A stretch of 64,000 nt of DNA from Novispirillum itersonii subsp. itersonii ATCC 12639 (GTDB lineage Bacteria; Pseudomonadota; Alphaproteobacteria; Rhodospirillales; Rhodospirillaceae). Position numbers and translations under genes: made by a program. Shown piece by piece: positions 9,251-17,811 of this stretch. Under the pieces are notes generated by a model. The model saw nothing but the letters and a program-made list of their open reading frames with translations. It was not told where the DNA came from and ran no database searches. The stretch is from the NCBI RefSeq assembly GCF_000381985.1, contig NZ_KB907346.1, positions 81,536 to 145,535 of the forward strand, read 5' to 3'. How positions within the stretch are numbered: position 1 is the first letter of the stretch; each line of letters begins with the position of its first letter.

Positions 9251-11503
9251 ATGTCCTCCCTCTCTCCCCCACCGCTGCCCCGTCCGGGCCTGTCTGCCTT
9301 CCACAGCATCGGCCTGCGCCTGTCACTGGCGCTGATCCTGCTTCTTCTGGCTCTGGCCGGGGCCGGGGCGATCGGGGTGCAGGCCCTGACCGACATCCGC
9401 ACCTTGCTGGAACGGATCACCACCGAAGATATGGTCACCAGCCAGCTCGCCAATGCCGTGGCACAGGACAGTCAGAGTCTGCTCGGCCATAGCCCGCGTC
9501 TGGCCCTGTCATCAGACTCCGTCTCACTGATGGGAAACCGCGCCTTCATTTTTGACCAGATGCGCCAGCTTGACGGGCTGATCACTCAACTGGAGCAGCG
9601 GGGGCAGACAACAACCTTACCGGTCCTGCGGCAGGCCCAGCAGACCTTGCGGCAGAAGCTGGAAGACAGCGTCGATCTGGTTGGGCGCCGGAATGATGCC
9701 ATCCAGAGAATGGCGCGCCGCCAGCAGGATCTGGTCACGCTGAGCGATCAGATCGCCGGGCTGTTTACTCCGACGGAACAGCGGGAAGCCCTGACATGGG
9801 TGACAGCGGCGCAGCAGATGGTGCCACGGCTGTCAGCCCTGCTCGCCAGCCCCGGAAATGCCACCGCCCTGCCCCTTGAGGCCGATCTTAGGACCCGTCA
9901 GGCCACACTGGAGCAGCTGTACGACACGCTGCCGCCGGACCTGCGCAATAAAGCCGCCAGCCCTCAAAAGGCATTGCGCGACCTGACCGACGGCCCGGCG
10001 GGCATCGCCGGGCAACGACGGGACCTTCAGACCATTCAGATGGGGGTACAGGCCTCGGTCCGGGTCAGCAAACAGGCCGCTGACGATCTGGCGGCCTCAG
10101 CCCTGACGGTGATGCGGGAAGTCGACGACCACATCCAGCAGCGGCGGAGGGCCGCTGCACTGCAGGGCCAGACGGCCATGGCCCTGCTGATCAGCGGCGC
10201 CGTCACCGCCACTGTCGCTACGCTGCTGGTGTTTGCCTATATCCGCCGCTCGGTCGTCGGGCGGCTGCAGCGGCTGCGCGATATGGTGCTTGCGGCGGAA
10301 GACCGGCAGCCGGTGTCTGTGCCTTTGATCATCCGTGATGAGATCGACGACATCGGTCGCGCGGTCGGTGCGTTGGTCACCACGCTGGCCGGGCGGGAAA
10401 ACACCCTGCGCCAGTCAGAGGAGCATCTACGGCTGTTGGTGGAAAACGCCCCGTTTCCACTGGTGGTCGCAGACCGTGACAGCGGTTTTGTCACCTTCGC
10501 CAATGAACAGGCACAGCAGAGTCTGTTTCCCGCCTGCCGGAACCGGGACTGTGCGGAGCCGGTTCAGGTTTTTGACATGATCGCGGATCCGGCAGAGCAG
10601 ACCCGGATCCGCACCGCCATTGCCGAAACCGCGCGGTCAGGTCGTCGCGAACTGCGGTTACGCGGAAAACTGGGACCCTTCTGGGCCGTGCTGTCGGTGT
10701 CGCCAATTCAGTTTCAGGGGCAAACCAGCATCCTGTTCGCGGTACAGGATATCGACGGCCTGAAAGCAGCGGAAGAACGCCTGTCCCTGCTGGTGCGGGA
10801 TCTGGAACGCAGCAATGCCGATCTGGAGCAGTTCGCCGCCGCTGCATCCCATGACCTGCGGGACCCCCTGCGTATGGTGTCAGGATATCTGGCCCTGCTC
10901 GCCCGGCGCCTGGCCCCCCATTTTGACGCGGAATGCCATGAGTATATCCGCTTCGCGCAGGACGGCATCCGCCGGATGGATCATCTAACCACTGACCTGC
11001 TGGATCTGGCCCGGATCGGGCGCTCAGGCGCGCCGGTGCCGGTTGATCTCTCCCCGGTTCTCACCGGCGTGCTGGCCAGTCTGTCCCCCCTGATCGAAGA
11101 GGCACAGGCGACGGTCACCCTGCCGCCAGCCCTGCCCCCGGTTCTGGGGCGGGACAGTGACCTGAGCCGCCTGTTCCAGAATCTGATCGCCAATGCCCTG
11201 AAGTACCGCGCCCCGGAGCGCCCGCTGACCATCACCCTGACCTGCACCCCCGCCGAATCGGGACTATGGCAGTTTACACTGACCGATACCGGCAAGGGTA
11301 TCGCACGGGATCATCAGGAGCGGGTCTTCCTGATGTTTCAGCGCCTGCAGGACCGCAGCGACTGCGAAGGCACCGGTATCGGCCTGACCCTGTGCCGGAA
11401 AATCGTGGAAGGACATGGCGGACGCATCTGGCTGAACAGCCGTCTGGGGGAAGGATCATCCTTCCACTTCACTCTTCCCGGCCATGCGCCGGATCAGGCA
11501 TGA
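9251..11503 (+). CDS. Membrane sensor histidine kinase with HAMP and PAS domains
   Basis: A 750-aa two-component sensor. One membrane segment lies at about residues 20-45 and a second near 305-330 (ALLISGAVTATVATLLVFAY). They flank a helical periplasmic domain of about 260 residues. Then follow a HAMP-like linker, a PAS-like domain at about 395-510, a HisKA dimerisation domain with AAASHDLRDPLRMVSGY (phospho-acceptor His534), an N box NLIANALKY near 643 and G boxes DTGKGIA and GTGIGLTLCRKIVEGHGG. I chose ATG 9251, which avoids overlap with the upstream gene. No response regulator is adjacent. The upstream solute-binding protein may supply the signal. The 3' end overlaps the convergent yqgE by 10 bp. 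Confidence 0.9.
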   Translation: MSSLSPPPLPRPGLSAFHSIGLRLSLALILLLLALAGAGAIGVQALTDIRTLLERITTEDMVTSQLANAVAQDSQSLLGHSPRLALSSDSVSLMGNRAFIFDQMRQLDGLITQLEQRGQTTTLPVLRQAQQTLRQKLEDSVDLVGRRNDAIQRMARRQQDLVTLSDQIAGLFTPTEQREALTWVTAAQQMVPRLSALLASPGNATALPLEADLRTRQATLEQLYDTLPPDLRNKAASPQKALRDLTDGPAGIAGQRRDLQTIQMGVQASVRVSKQAADDLAASALTVMREVDDHIQQRRRAAALQGQTAMALLISGAVTATVATLLVFAYIRRSVVGRLQRLRDMVLAAEDRQPVSVPLIIRDEIDDIGRAVGALVTTLAGRENTLRQSEEHLRLLVENAPFPLVVADRDSGFVTFANEQAQQSLFPACRNRDCAEPVQVFDMIADPAEQTRIRTAIAETARSGRRELRLRGKLGPFWAVLSVSPIQFQGQTSILFAVQDIDGLKAAEERLSLLVRDLERSNADLEQFAAAASHDLRDPLRMVSGYLALLARRLAPHFDAECHEYIRFAQDGIRRMDHLTTDLLDLARIGRSGAPVPVDLSPVLTGVLASLSPLIEEAQATVTLPPALPPVLGRDSDLSRLFQNLIANALKYRAPERPLTITLTCTPAESGLWQFTLTDTGKGIARDHQERVFLMFQRLQDRSDCEGTGIGLTLCRKIVEGHGGRIWLNSRLGEGSSFHFTLPGHAPDQA

Positions 11504-12123
11504 CCGGCGGCATCGCTCAGCATTGCCGGATCAATCCCCAGCTTATGGATCGCCTGCTCCCATTTATGTTCGGCATAGGGGCCAAACAGCAGATCCTCAT
11601 CCGCATCAACGGTCAGCCAGGCATTGTCTTTGATCTCGGCATCCAGCTGCCCGGCGTTCCACCCGGCATACCCCAGCACCAGCAGGCTGGCCCGCGGGCC
11701 ATAGCCCCCGGCAATCGCTTTCAGAACATCCGTGGTCGCCGTCAGGGCGATCGCGTCATCCACCGCCATGGTCGCGGGCTGACGGAAATCCGTCGTATGC
11801 AGCACAAACCCACGCCCGGTTTCCACCGGCCCGCCAAAATGGACGCGGATATCATCACAGTCAGGGTTGGGCTCAACGCCGATCTGTTCCAGCACATCGT
11901 TGAACGTGACCTGCACGATCGGCCGGTTGATCACCAGCCCCATCGCCCCTTCAGCCGTATGGGCGCACAGGTAGATCACCGTGCGGGAAAAATGGCTGTC
12001 GATCAGGCCCGGCATTGCCACAAGGCACTGACCCGTCATATATCCGGCAGCCCTGTCGCCCGGTTGGCGGAGCCCCGGAGCGCGGGCGGCGGACTCGGAA
12101 GAAGAACGTTCGCGCGTAGTCAT
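11494..12123 (-). CDS. YqgE/AlgH family protein
   Basis: A 209-aa member of the UPF0301 (YqgE/AlgH) family, whose molecular role is unsettled. Family features are plain: GQCLVAMPGLIDSHFSRTVIYLCAHT, a GAMGLVINRP segment, VHFGGPVETGRGFVLHT and LVLGYAGWNAGQLDAEIKDNAWL. I took ATG 12123; the longer frame to 12534 overlaps the divergent thiol-reductase gene and does not look like protein. It converges with the histidine kinase gene, overlapping it by 10 bp, so the two transcripts may interfere with each other. Confidence 0.92.
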   Translation of the reverse strand: MTTRERSSSESAARAPGLRQPGDRAAGYMTGQCLVAMPGLIDSHFSRTVIYLCAHTAEGAMGLVINRPIVQVTFNDVLEQIGVEPNPDCDDIRVHFGGPVETGRGFVLHTTDFRQPATMAVDDAIALTATTDVLKAIAGGYGPRASLLVLGYAGWNAGQLDAEIKDNAWLTVDADEDLLFGPYAEHKWEQAIHKLGIDPAMLSDAAGHA

Positions 12124-12330
12124 AGGCACCACATATTCCCCTTTCCCGACTTGTGCAAGACCGGGACGCCCACCACATTCGCGGAAGGGATTTTCCGGCC
12201 CCTTCACCAAACCGTGACTTTTTGATCGCAATCCCCGGATTGACGCCGCCCCCGCCGCCTGTTTGGCTGGGGCCGGGCTATAGAGCATCCGTATTAGAGT
12301 GTTTGGTGACGTTCGAATGTTAGGTGAAAA

Positions 12331-14307
12331 ATGACTGCAGCGCCCCTGCCAAGACGGCCTCTGACACGCATCCTCCGGGGTGCGGGCCTTGCCTGCGGCC
12401 TGTTGCTTGGCTTTGGCCCCGCCACGGCCCCGGCAGCAGACCCGGCACGGGTGGAAACACCGCAGGCCACCGTCAGCCTGATCGCCGACCGCATTGCGGT
12501 TGATGGCGCCACCACAGTACGGGTTGGCCTGCAATACGACCTGAAAGACGACTGGAAAGTCTACTGGCGATCACCCGGCGATGCCGGCTATCCGGCAACC
12601 CTGTCGTGGCAGGGATCAGAGAATACCGACACGGACAAAATCACCCTCGACTGGCCGGTCCCGGTCCGCTTCAGCGTTCTGGGTATCGAGACGCTGGGCT
12701 ACAAGCATCAGGTTGTTTTTCCTCTGACGGTGCCGGTGGCAGATCCGGCACAGCCGCTGCGGCTGCAGTTGAATGCCGATTATCTGATCTGCGCTGACAT
12801 CTGCGTCCCCGGTCAGGTGACGCTGGGACTCGACCTGCCCGCAGACGCCCCGCCGGACCGCCAGCTTCTGGCTGACGCCGCCGCCAGCGCCCACCTGATT
12901 GATCAGTACGCGGCACAGGTCCCGGCTGCCGCCGGGCAGGGTATCAGCCTGTCAGCCCTGTCGCTGATCGCCGGACCGGACGGCCACCAGACCATCACCG
13001 CCACAATCGCCGCCCAACCGGCCCTGACAGCGCCCGATCTGTTTATTGAAGGTCCGGTCAACGGAACCACCGGGCTGATTTCCGGCCCGCCGTCCCTGCT
13101 GCCGGGGCAGGACGCAGGCACAGTCCGCCTGTCAGCGCCCTTGACCACGCCGCTGCCGCTGGAAGCGTTGCCCCCCGTCCGCGTGACCGTTGCTGACGCC
13201 GGGCGGGGACTGGACGTCACCTTAGCCCCAACGGTCAGTACTGAAAGCCCGGCGACGGATACCGCCACCTTTCTCGCCATCCTCGGCATTGCCCTTCTGG
13301 GGGGCCTGATCCTGAACATCATGCCCTGCGTTCTGCCGGTCCTGTCCCTGAAACTGCTGCATCTGGTGAAAGCCGCCGGGGCCGACCAACCGGCCCTGCG
13401 CCGCAGCTTTATCGGTACCGCCGCCGGAATCATCACCACTTTTCTGGCGATGGCCGCAATCCTGACCGGCCTGAAGCTGGCGGGCACGGCCGTCGGCTGG
13501 GGCATCCAGTTCCAGCAGCCGGTGTTTCTGGGGGCGATGATTGTTCTGCTGCTGCTGTTTGCCGCCAATCTGCTCGGGGCGTTTACGGTCCGCCTGCCCG
13601 GCGTGATCGGGGATCTTGCCGCCCGCCCCGGCGGCGGAGCCTTTGCCAACGGAGTGTTTGCCACCCTTCTCGCCACCCCTTGCTCTGCCCCATTTCTGGG
13701 AACTGCGGTCGGATTCGCACTGGCACGGGGACCGGTCGAAATCACGACTATCTTTGCGGCCCTTGGACTGGGCATGAGCCTGCCCTACCTGACCGTTGCC
13801 GCAGCCCCGCGGCTTGCCGGTCTGTTGCCCCGTCCCGGGCGCTGGATGGGCACGGCGAAGCGGCTTCTGGCACTGCCACTGATCGGCACGGCCCTATGGC
13901 TGGGCAGCATCCTGCTGCCGCAACTGCTGCCGCCTTCCACCGCCGGAGCAGCCACACAGGGGCTGTGGGGGCGGTTTGAACCCGACCGAATCGATACCCT
14001 TGTCGCTGACGGACAGGTGGTGGTGGTGGATGTCACCGCCGACTGGTGTGTCACCTGTAAAGTCAACAAGCTGACGGTGCTTGACAGTGATGCCATCCTG
14101 CCCCGCCTGTCGCAGGCCGGTGTGGTGGCGATGCAGGCCGACTGGACCCGGCCTGATCCGGTGATCTCGGCTTTTCTCGCCCGCTATGGCCGCTATGGCA
14201 TCCCGTTTAACGTGGTGTATGGACCCGGTGCCCCGCAGGGGATCCCGCTGCCGGAGATCCTGACACCCGATGCTCTGATTTCCGCTCTCGACAAGGCAAA
14301 AGGCTGA
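12331..14307 (+). CDS. ScsB/DsbD-like thiol:disulfide interchange protein
   Basis: A 658-aa membrane protein that carries reducing power from the cytoplasm to the periplasm. It has a signal peptide (residues about 1-35), an N-terminal immunoglobulin-like periplasmic domain with the cysteine pair YLICADICVPGQ, and a central multi-pass DsbD core with the redox cysteines in ILNIMPCVLPVLSLKLL and LLATPCSAPFLG. At the C-terminus is a thioredoxin domain with VDVTADWCVTCKVNKL near residue 575. The N-terminal domain resembles ScsB more than classical DsbD. A peroxiredoxin gene follows 55 bp downstream, which suggests a shared thiol-redox role. Confidence 0.9.
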   Translation: MTAAPLPRRPLTRILRGAGLACGLLLGFGPATAPAADPARVETPQATVSLIADRIAVDGATTVRVGLQYDLKDDWKVYWRSPGDAGYPATLSWQGSENTDTDKITLDWPVPVRFSVLGIETLGYKHQVVFPLTVPVADPAQPLRLQLNADYLICADICVPGQVTLGLDLPADAPPDRQLLADAAASAHLIDQYAAQVPAAAGQGISLSALSLIAGPDGHQTITATIAAQPALTAPDLFIEGPVNGTTGLISGPPSLLPGQDAGTVRLSAPLTTPLPLEALPPVRVTVADAGRGLDVTLAPTVSTESPATDTATFLAILGIALLGGLILNIMPCVLPVLSLKLLHLVKAAGADQPALRRSFIGTAAGIITTFLAMAAILTGLKLAGTAVGWGIQFQQPVFLGAMIVLLLLFAANLLGAFTVRLPGVIGDLAARPGGGAFANGVFATLLATPCSAPFLGTAVGFALARGPVEITTIFAALGLGMSLPYLTVAAAPRLAGLLPRPGRWMGTAKRLLALPLIGTALWLGSILLPQLLPPSTAGAATQGLWGRFEPDRIDTLVADGQVVVVDVTADWCVTCKVNKLTVLDSDAILPRLSQAGVVAMQADWTRPDPVISAFLARYGRYGIPFNVVYGPGAPQGIPLPEILTPDALISALDKAKG

Positions 14308-14362
14308 GCTTATCTGTCGGTTATCCCGCCACCTTCCGGCGTGACCAGAAAAGGACCATCCC

Positions 14363-14842
14363 ATGACCATTTCCGTCGGTGCCCCGATCCCCGCCGTGAC
14401 CCTGAAGGTCGTTAACGCCGGAACCGTTGAGCCGAAGAATGTCGCCGAGCTGTTCGCCACCGGGCGTCATGTGATTTTCTCGGTGCCGGGGGCGTTTACC
14501 CCGACCTGCTCCGCCAAGCATCTGCCGGGCTTCGTCGCCAAGCTGGCGGACATCAAGGCGAAGGGTGTTGAAAGCGTGGCCTGCCTGTCAGTCAACGACG
14601 CCTTCGTGATGAAGGCCTGGGCCGAGCGTGATGGCAGCCCGGATATTCTGATGCTGGCCGACGGCAATGCTGAACTGGCGGCAGCCCTTGGCCTGACCCT
14701 TGACGCCTCCGGCTTCGGCATGGGCACCCGCAGCCAGCGCTTTGCCGTGGTGGTGAACAACGGCACTGTCGAGTCGCTGTTCATCGAAGAACCGGGGGCC
14801 TTCTCCGTTTCCAGCGCAGAGCACGTTCTGGCCAATCTGTAA
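14363..14842 (+). CDS. Peroxiredoxin, Prx5 (redoxin) type
   Basis: A 159-aa thiol peroxidase that reduces hydrogen peroxide and organic peroxides. The peroxidatic cysteine sits in the canonical VPGAFTPTCSAKHLPGF near residue 49. SVNDAFVMKAW, a GLTLDASGFGMGTRSQRFA segment and the C-terminal VEEPG-like FIEEPGAFSVS match the Prx5 group. It follows the ScsB-like gene in the same direction, consistent with a small redox operon, and ends just before a strong terminator. Confidence 0.94.
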   Translation: MTISVGAPIPAVTLKVVNAGTVEPKNVAELFATGRHVIFSVPGAFTPTCSAKHLPGFVAKLADIKAKGVESVACLSVNDAFVMKAWAERDGSPDILMLADGNAELAAALGLTLDASGFGMGTRSQRFAVVVNNGTVESLFIEEPGAFSVSSAEHVLANL

Positions 14843-14872
14843 GATCTGCCCCGGCAGACTTCGCAGACAGAA

Positions 14873-14909
14873 AAAAGCCTCGGAGAGACATCCGCTCTCC
14901 GAGGCTTTT
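14873..14909. terminator. Strong bidirectional terminator
   Basis: A perfect 15-bp stem, AAAAGCCTCGGAGAG (14873-14887) and CTCTCCGAGGCTTTT (14895-14909), has a 7-nt loop and A/T tracts on both sides, so it can act on both strands. It ends the peroxiredoxin transcript. It lies only 19 bp from the left att copy, so before the island inserted it would also have ended ychF, which then converged from the right. Confidence 0.9.
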
Positions 14910-14928
14910 GACCGACAGGGCCGACAGA

Positions 14929-14943
14929 TCAGACGTTGAACAG
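14929..14943 (+). repeat. Left attachment-site copy (att core)
   Basis: TCAGACGTTGAACAG is identical to the last 15 bp of ychF at 49468-49482. Identity stops at once on the inner side, as expected for a crossover core. It lies 19 bp from the host terminator and is followed by a gene-free 130-bp stretch with TACTCA repeats. Confidence 0.85.
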
Positions 14944-15001
14944 CGATTGTGACTGCAAGTCATTGAATGAACAGTTCACCATGCTGCTCCATTAAAAAAT
15001 A

Positions 15002-15039
15002 TACTCATGTTTGTACTCAAAAAACTCAGCATTGAGTAC
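15002..15039. repeat. Left-end TACTCA repeats (candidate integrase arm sites)
   Basis: TACTCA occurs at 15002-15007 and 15014-15019, and inverted as TGAGTA at 15033-15038. The second and third form the inverted repeat GTACTCAA (15013-15020) / TTGAGTAC (15032-15039). The same motif recurs three times at the other end of the island, upstream of the integrase. This is typical of arm-type binding sites, but it is inferred. Confidence 0.45.
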
Positions 15040-15077
15040 GTTCAACCCTGATCTGGCGCCGTTGCGCCGGCTCGGAT

Positions 15078-16301
15078 TCAACTTTCCAGACGCCTGCGAC
15101 AGGCATCATTGGTGGATTTTATCTGCTGCGCCAACATCTGCCTAATCGGAGCACGCTCAAATCGCTCACCTAATGAGCTTGCCTGCGGCAACATCCGGTC
15201 GATGACCTCTTCCGCCCGTTTCCTTGGGATGCCACCTTCCTCCGCCAGACGCAATAAATGCCGGCGTTCGATGGCGGCCCCTTCGCCGCAAACGTCCAGG
15301 TGATGCTGGCCCATCGGGCCTTCGCTGAAGGTCAGATCAAAGGCGGGGGCCAGACGCCAGCGCCGGTCACGTCCGAGACGCCACGCGAAGTTCTTGGGAT
15401 GATCGTCCCGGTTGTGAAAGAGCACATTGAAGACGGCTCGCGCGTAAGCTTTCTCCACTTCGCGCTCGTCGCGCGTCAGGAAACGGGTAGCCCTCAGGAA
15501 GGCGGTGTAGTCGGTGGCACCAGGCAGGCGAAAATCCACCTGCAACAATCCAGCCAGACTGTGCACCGGGACACGTTGCCCTCCCTCCCGGTCGAAGCGC
15601 GCGACGCCGAAGGCGGCCAGTTCAGGGCCAAGGTCGAACCAGCGACTTTCGGGCACTTCCAGTCCGCAATCCCGAGCCAACTCGGCATAGAGCTGCTCGA
15701 TGACGCAGACCTCCTTGTGTTCGTTCTGCGCCGGGAACTTGACCAGCCAGGGGCCGCCGGGCGCATCCGGACGGGTGCTGACCTGCCCGGTCATTGCGTC
15801 GTACTGCACCAAGGCCTTGGGCCTGGCCCCTTGCGGTGAGCCGCCGGTGAGCGCGAGCTCGCGCAGGGCTGCCCCCGCCTCGCCCGCGAGCGCGAGACGG
15901 CTTTGCTCGGCCAGCGCCAGCAAGGACCAGTCGGGCTCGTGGGCGCCGGCGTCGCTTGCCGGAACGAAGCGCAACGCGCCCATCGCGCGCTCACCAATGA
16001 AGGCCAGCCGGTCCAGTGGCCCGGGATGGCGCAAGCCGTGTTGACGGAACAACCGATCCATCAGCAGCAAACCCCAGCCGTCAGGCAGACTGTCGGCTAT
16101 TAGGCCCGGAAGGCGATGCAAATGGGTTGGAAAACCACCGTAGGCATCTGCACGCAGCTTGAGGTGCAAGGGCGACAGTTCCAAGCCCTGAGACAGGGCT
16201 TCGGGAGAATATTCGAAGAGCAGGGATTGACCATCATCGGCCAGGCGTCCCAACGGCCAGTCTTCTCCCCAGCCGCAATAATGCACAGTAAGCAGCTTCA
16301 T
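15078..16301 (-). CDS. hipA: HipA-family serine/threonine kinase toxin
   Basis: A 407-aa kinase of a type II toxin-antitoxin pair; HipA proteins phosphorylate aminoacyl-tRNA synthetases or related targets and induce dormancy. The sequence has a HipA N-terminal domain (GRLADDGQSLLFEYSPEAL), the Gly-rich GGSPQGARPKALV loop, WLVKFPAQNEHKEV, the catalytic FNVLFHNRDDHPKNFAWR and the metal-binding LAPAFDLTFS. The key residues are present, so it should be active. It overlaps the upstream antitoxin by ATGA. Its place at the left end of the island fits an element-stabilising role; the cellular target is unknown. Confidence 0.9.
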   Translation of the reverse strand: MKLLTVHYCGWGEDWPLGRLADDGQSLLFEYSPEALSQGLELSPLHLKLRADAYGGFPTHLHRLPGLIADSLPDGWGLLLMDRLFRQHGLRHPGPLDRLAFIGERAMGALRFVPASDAGAHEPDWSLLALAEQSRLALAGEAGAALRELALTGGSPQGARPKALVQYDAMTGQVSTRPDAPGGPWLVKFPAQNEHKEVCVIEQLYAELARDCGLEVPESRWFDLGPELAAFGVARFDREGGQRVPVHSLAGLLQVDFRLPGATDYTAFLRATRFLTRDEREVEKAYARAVFNVLFHNRDDHPKNFAWRLGRDRRWRLAPAFDLTFSEGPMGQHHLDVCGEGAAIERRHLLRLAEEGGIPRKRAEEVIDRMLPQASSLGERFERAPIRQMLAQQIKSTNDACRRRLES

Positions 16302-16609
16302 GATGCTCTCTTACGCGGCGCACGCTGGCGGCGGCTCACAAGGTCCACCTGCTCCATCTGGGCGATGGATTGCCGTTTGAGCACGAAGAGATCGTCCAGC
16401 GCCTCCAGCAAGCCAAGTGCCTGCGCGACACGGACCAGCGTTTCCAGTGAGCACTGACCGTCGCTTTCGAGTTTGCGCAACGCCCCCAAGGACAGTCCGG
16501 CCATTTGCGCCAGTTCACGCTGCGTAAGCGATTGGGCAAGCCGCTGCTCGCGCAGACGAACACCCAGCGCATGCAGGATCTCAGCGGGAGTCGAGAGATG
16601 AAAAGTCAC
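16298..16609 (-). CDS. hipB: HipB-like XRE-family antitoxin
   Basis: A 103-aa DNA-binding antitoxin that represses its operon and blocks the HipA kinase. The helix-turn-helix covers residues about 13-70: LGVRLREQRLAQSLTQREL, AQMAGLSLGALRKLESDG, then a leucine-rich helix. The start is GTG 16609, with AAGGG 8 bp upstream on the minus strand. Its stop overlaps the hipA start (ATGA), so translation is coupled. A basic Arg-rich C-terminal tail is notable. Confidence 0.86.
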   Translation of the reverse strand: MTFHLSTPAEILHALGVRLREQRLAQSLTQRELAQMAGLSLGALRKLESDGQCSLETLVRVAQALGLLEALDDLFVLKRQSIAQMEQVDLVSRRQRAPRKRAS

Positions 16610-16722
16610 TTTTATGACCCTTAACGCGGGAAAAATTGCTTAAGTGCCATTGTAGTGGACTTTACTTATTCTTGAAAGCAGATGACTGCGATAGCTGCCG
16701 CGAGCGACTAGGCAGTGACCAT

Positions 16723-16758
16723 CGTAACGCTACGATACCGTAGCGCTACGATGTTACG
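16723..16758. repeat. Nested inverted and direct repeats between the XRE gene and hipB
   Basis: Outer arms are CGTAAC (16723-16728) and GTTACG (16753-16758). Inside are GCTACG (16729-16734) and CGTAGC (16739-16744), and GCTACGAT is repeated directly at 16729 and 16745. It overlaps the last codons of the XRE gene and lies about 115 bp before hipB. It may be a terminator for the first gene or an operator for the second. The rest of 16610-16722 shows nothing more. Confidence 0.4.
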
Positions 16759-16993
16759 GTGCAGGCTCCTGTCCAGCCGCCGGCGCCTCCAGCAGTACTG
16801 AAGGCTCCACCCCCAGCGCCTCTGCCAGCTTGAAGATGTTGAGCAATGCAATGTTGCGCTGCCCACGCTCAACCCCCCCCAGATAGCTGCGTGCCAAGCC
16901 ACTTTCCAGTGCTAGGCGTTCTTGCGACCACCCTCTGGTCTTTCTGATTTCTATCAGCTTCAGGCCGAAGCGTAGTCGGGGATCAAGGGCCAT
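16754..16993 (-). CDS. Small XRE-family transcriptional regulator
   Basis: A 79-aa single-domain helix-turn-helix protein, LRFGLKLIEIRKTRGWSQ, then ERLALESGLARSYLGGVERG and NIALLNIFKLAEALGVEPS. This is the full Cro/C1-type fold. ATG 16993 is preferred, with an AGAGAG ribosome-binding site; the longer frame to 17080 would cover the operator repeats. It is divergent from the lipoprotein/SLOG operon starting at 17138 and is probably its repressor, acting through the repeats at 17021-17116. It resembles the control proteins of restriction or mobile-element systems. Confidence 0.85.
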   Translation of the reverse strand: MALDPRLRFGLKLIEIRKTRGWSQERLALESGLARSYLGGVERGQRNIALLNIFKLAEALGVEPSVLLEAPAAGQEPAP

Positions 16994-17020
16994 ATTTCTC
17001 TCTTCTTTAAAGAGAAATGA

Positions 17021-17116
17021 CTCTATGAGTACCCCCTCTATAGGGCTACGCCCGATAAGTACCCGCACTATGAGTGACAATTGAATGCAGGCGCCATAAA
17101 ATGACCTCTATGAGTA
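17021..17116. promoter_or_regulatory. Repeated CTATGAGTA operators in a divergent promoter
   Basis: CTCTATGAGTA occurs at 17021-17031 and 17106-17116, CACTATGAGTGA at 17066-17077, and a weaker ATAAGTACCC at 17055-17064. All point the same way and lie between the XRE gene and the operon at 17138. They are probably binding sites of the adjacent regulator. The TGAGTA core is the reverse complement of the TACTCA motif found at both island ends. Confidence 0.55.
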
Positions 17117-17137
17117 ACAAAATGGAGGAAATGACGT

Positions 17138-17794
17138 ATGGCAAGCGTCTGGAAGACTGCGGGGCAGGGAGCGGCGGCGGGGCTGGCAGTTCCGGTGGCT
17201 GGGCTTTCAGGTCTTGCTGCCGCTGGTCTTACGCTGATTCTTGTACTGGCGATGATCGGAGTGGGGCCTGCGCGCCTGTCACAGACATCTCTTTGGGGGC
17301 TGCTGACTAGTGAGCTGATGCTTTATCTGCTGATTTCACTGGTGGTCTTCACGCTGTCCTTCAGCTTTCTGGCGCGCTTGCAGGCCCGCTGTCAGGCACT
17401 TGTAGCCAAGCTCAACGCACAGCAGGGGCTGTCATTCGATGCTGGGCATCTCTTGGGCTACCCCGCGCCGGCCTTTCTGGTGTTTGACCGGCAACATCGC
17501 AAACTGGCTGTCTGTTCAATTGTGAATGAAGCCTGGCGCATCCACGATTTCTCTTGGCTGCTTGGTTGGCGGATGACCTGGCGCGAGGTCGAGAGCATGG
17601 AGATGAACGGCGGTAGCCGTCAGGTCAACGCCAGCGGCATGAGCGTACCGACCTTCGAGCGCACGGTACGCGCGAAAGACTTCGCCATCGAGCTGCAAAC
17701 CGCCGATCCGCAACGACCAGAGCTCAGTTTTCCCATGAGCCGTCGGGCGGCGGAAACCTGGTGCGCCCGGCTCAATGCCATCTTCAACGGATAA
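17138..17794 (+). CDS. Two-pass membrane protein of unknown function
   Basis: A 218-aa protein with two hydrophobic stretches, at about residues 13-45 (LAVPVAGLSGLAAAGLTLIL) and about 57-80 (LMLYLLISLVVFTLSFSFLA). A soluble C-terminal domain of about 130 residues follows. That domain contains FLVFDRQHRKLAVCSIV and a WREVESMEMNG segment, reminiscent of DUF4755-type or PH-like bacterial membrane proteins, but I cannot name the family with confidence. A GGAGG-type ribosome-binding site lies before the start. It is first in the operon controlled by the repeats at 17021-17116 and is followed 17 bp later by a lipoprotein gene. Confidence 0.75.
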   Translation: MASVWKTAGQGAAAGLAVPVAGLSGLAAAGLTLILVLAMIGVGPARLSQTSLWGLLTSELMLYLLISLVVFTLSFSFLARLQARCQALVAKLNAQQGLSFDAGHLLGYPAPAFLVFDRQHRKLAVCSIVNEAWRIHDFSWLLGWRMTWREVESMEMNGGSRQVNASGMSVPTFERTVRAKDFAIELQTADPQRPELSFPMSRRAAETWCARLNAIFNG

Positions 17795-17811
17795 CCTCGC
17801 GAGGAACTGCG

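Noticed and set aside
12124..12534. N-terminal extension of YqgE to 346 residues
   Set aside because: It overlaps the start of the thiol-reductase gene and adds low-quality sequence; ATG 12123 gives the normal family length.
14929..14943. tRNA gene as the attachment site
   Set aside because: No tRNA-like cloverleaf or TTCRA loop is present at either border; the repeat matches the end of ychF.
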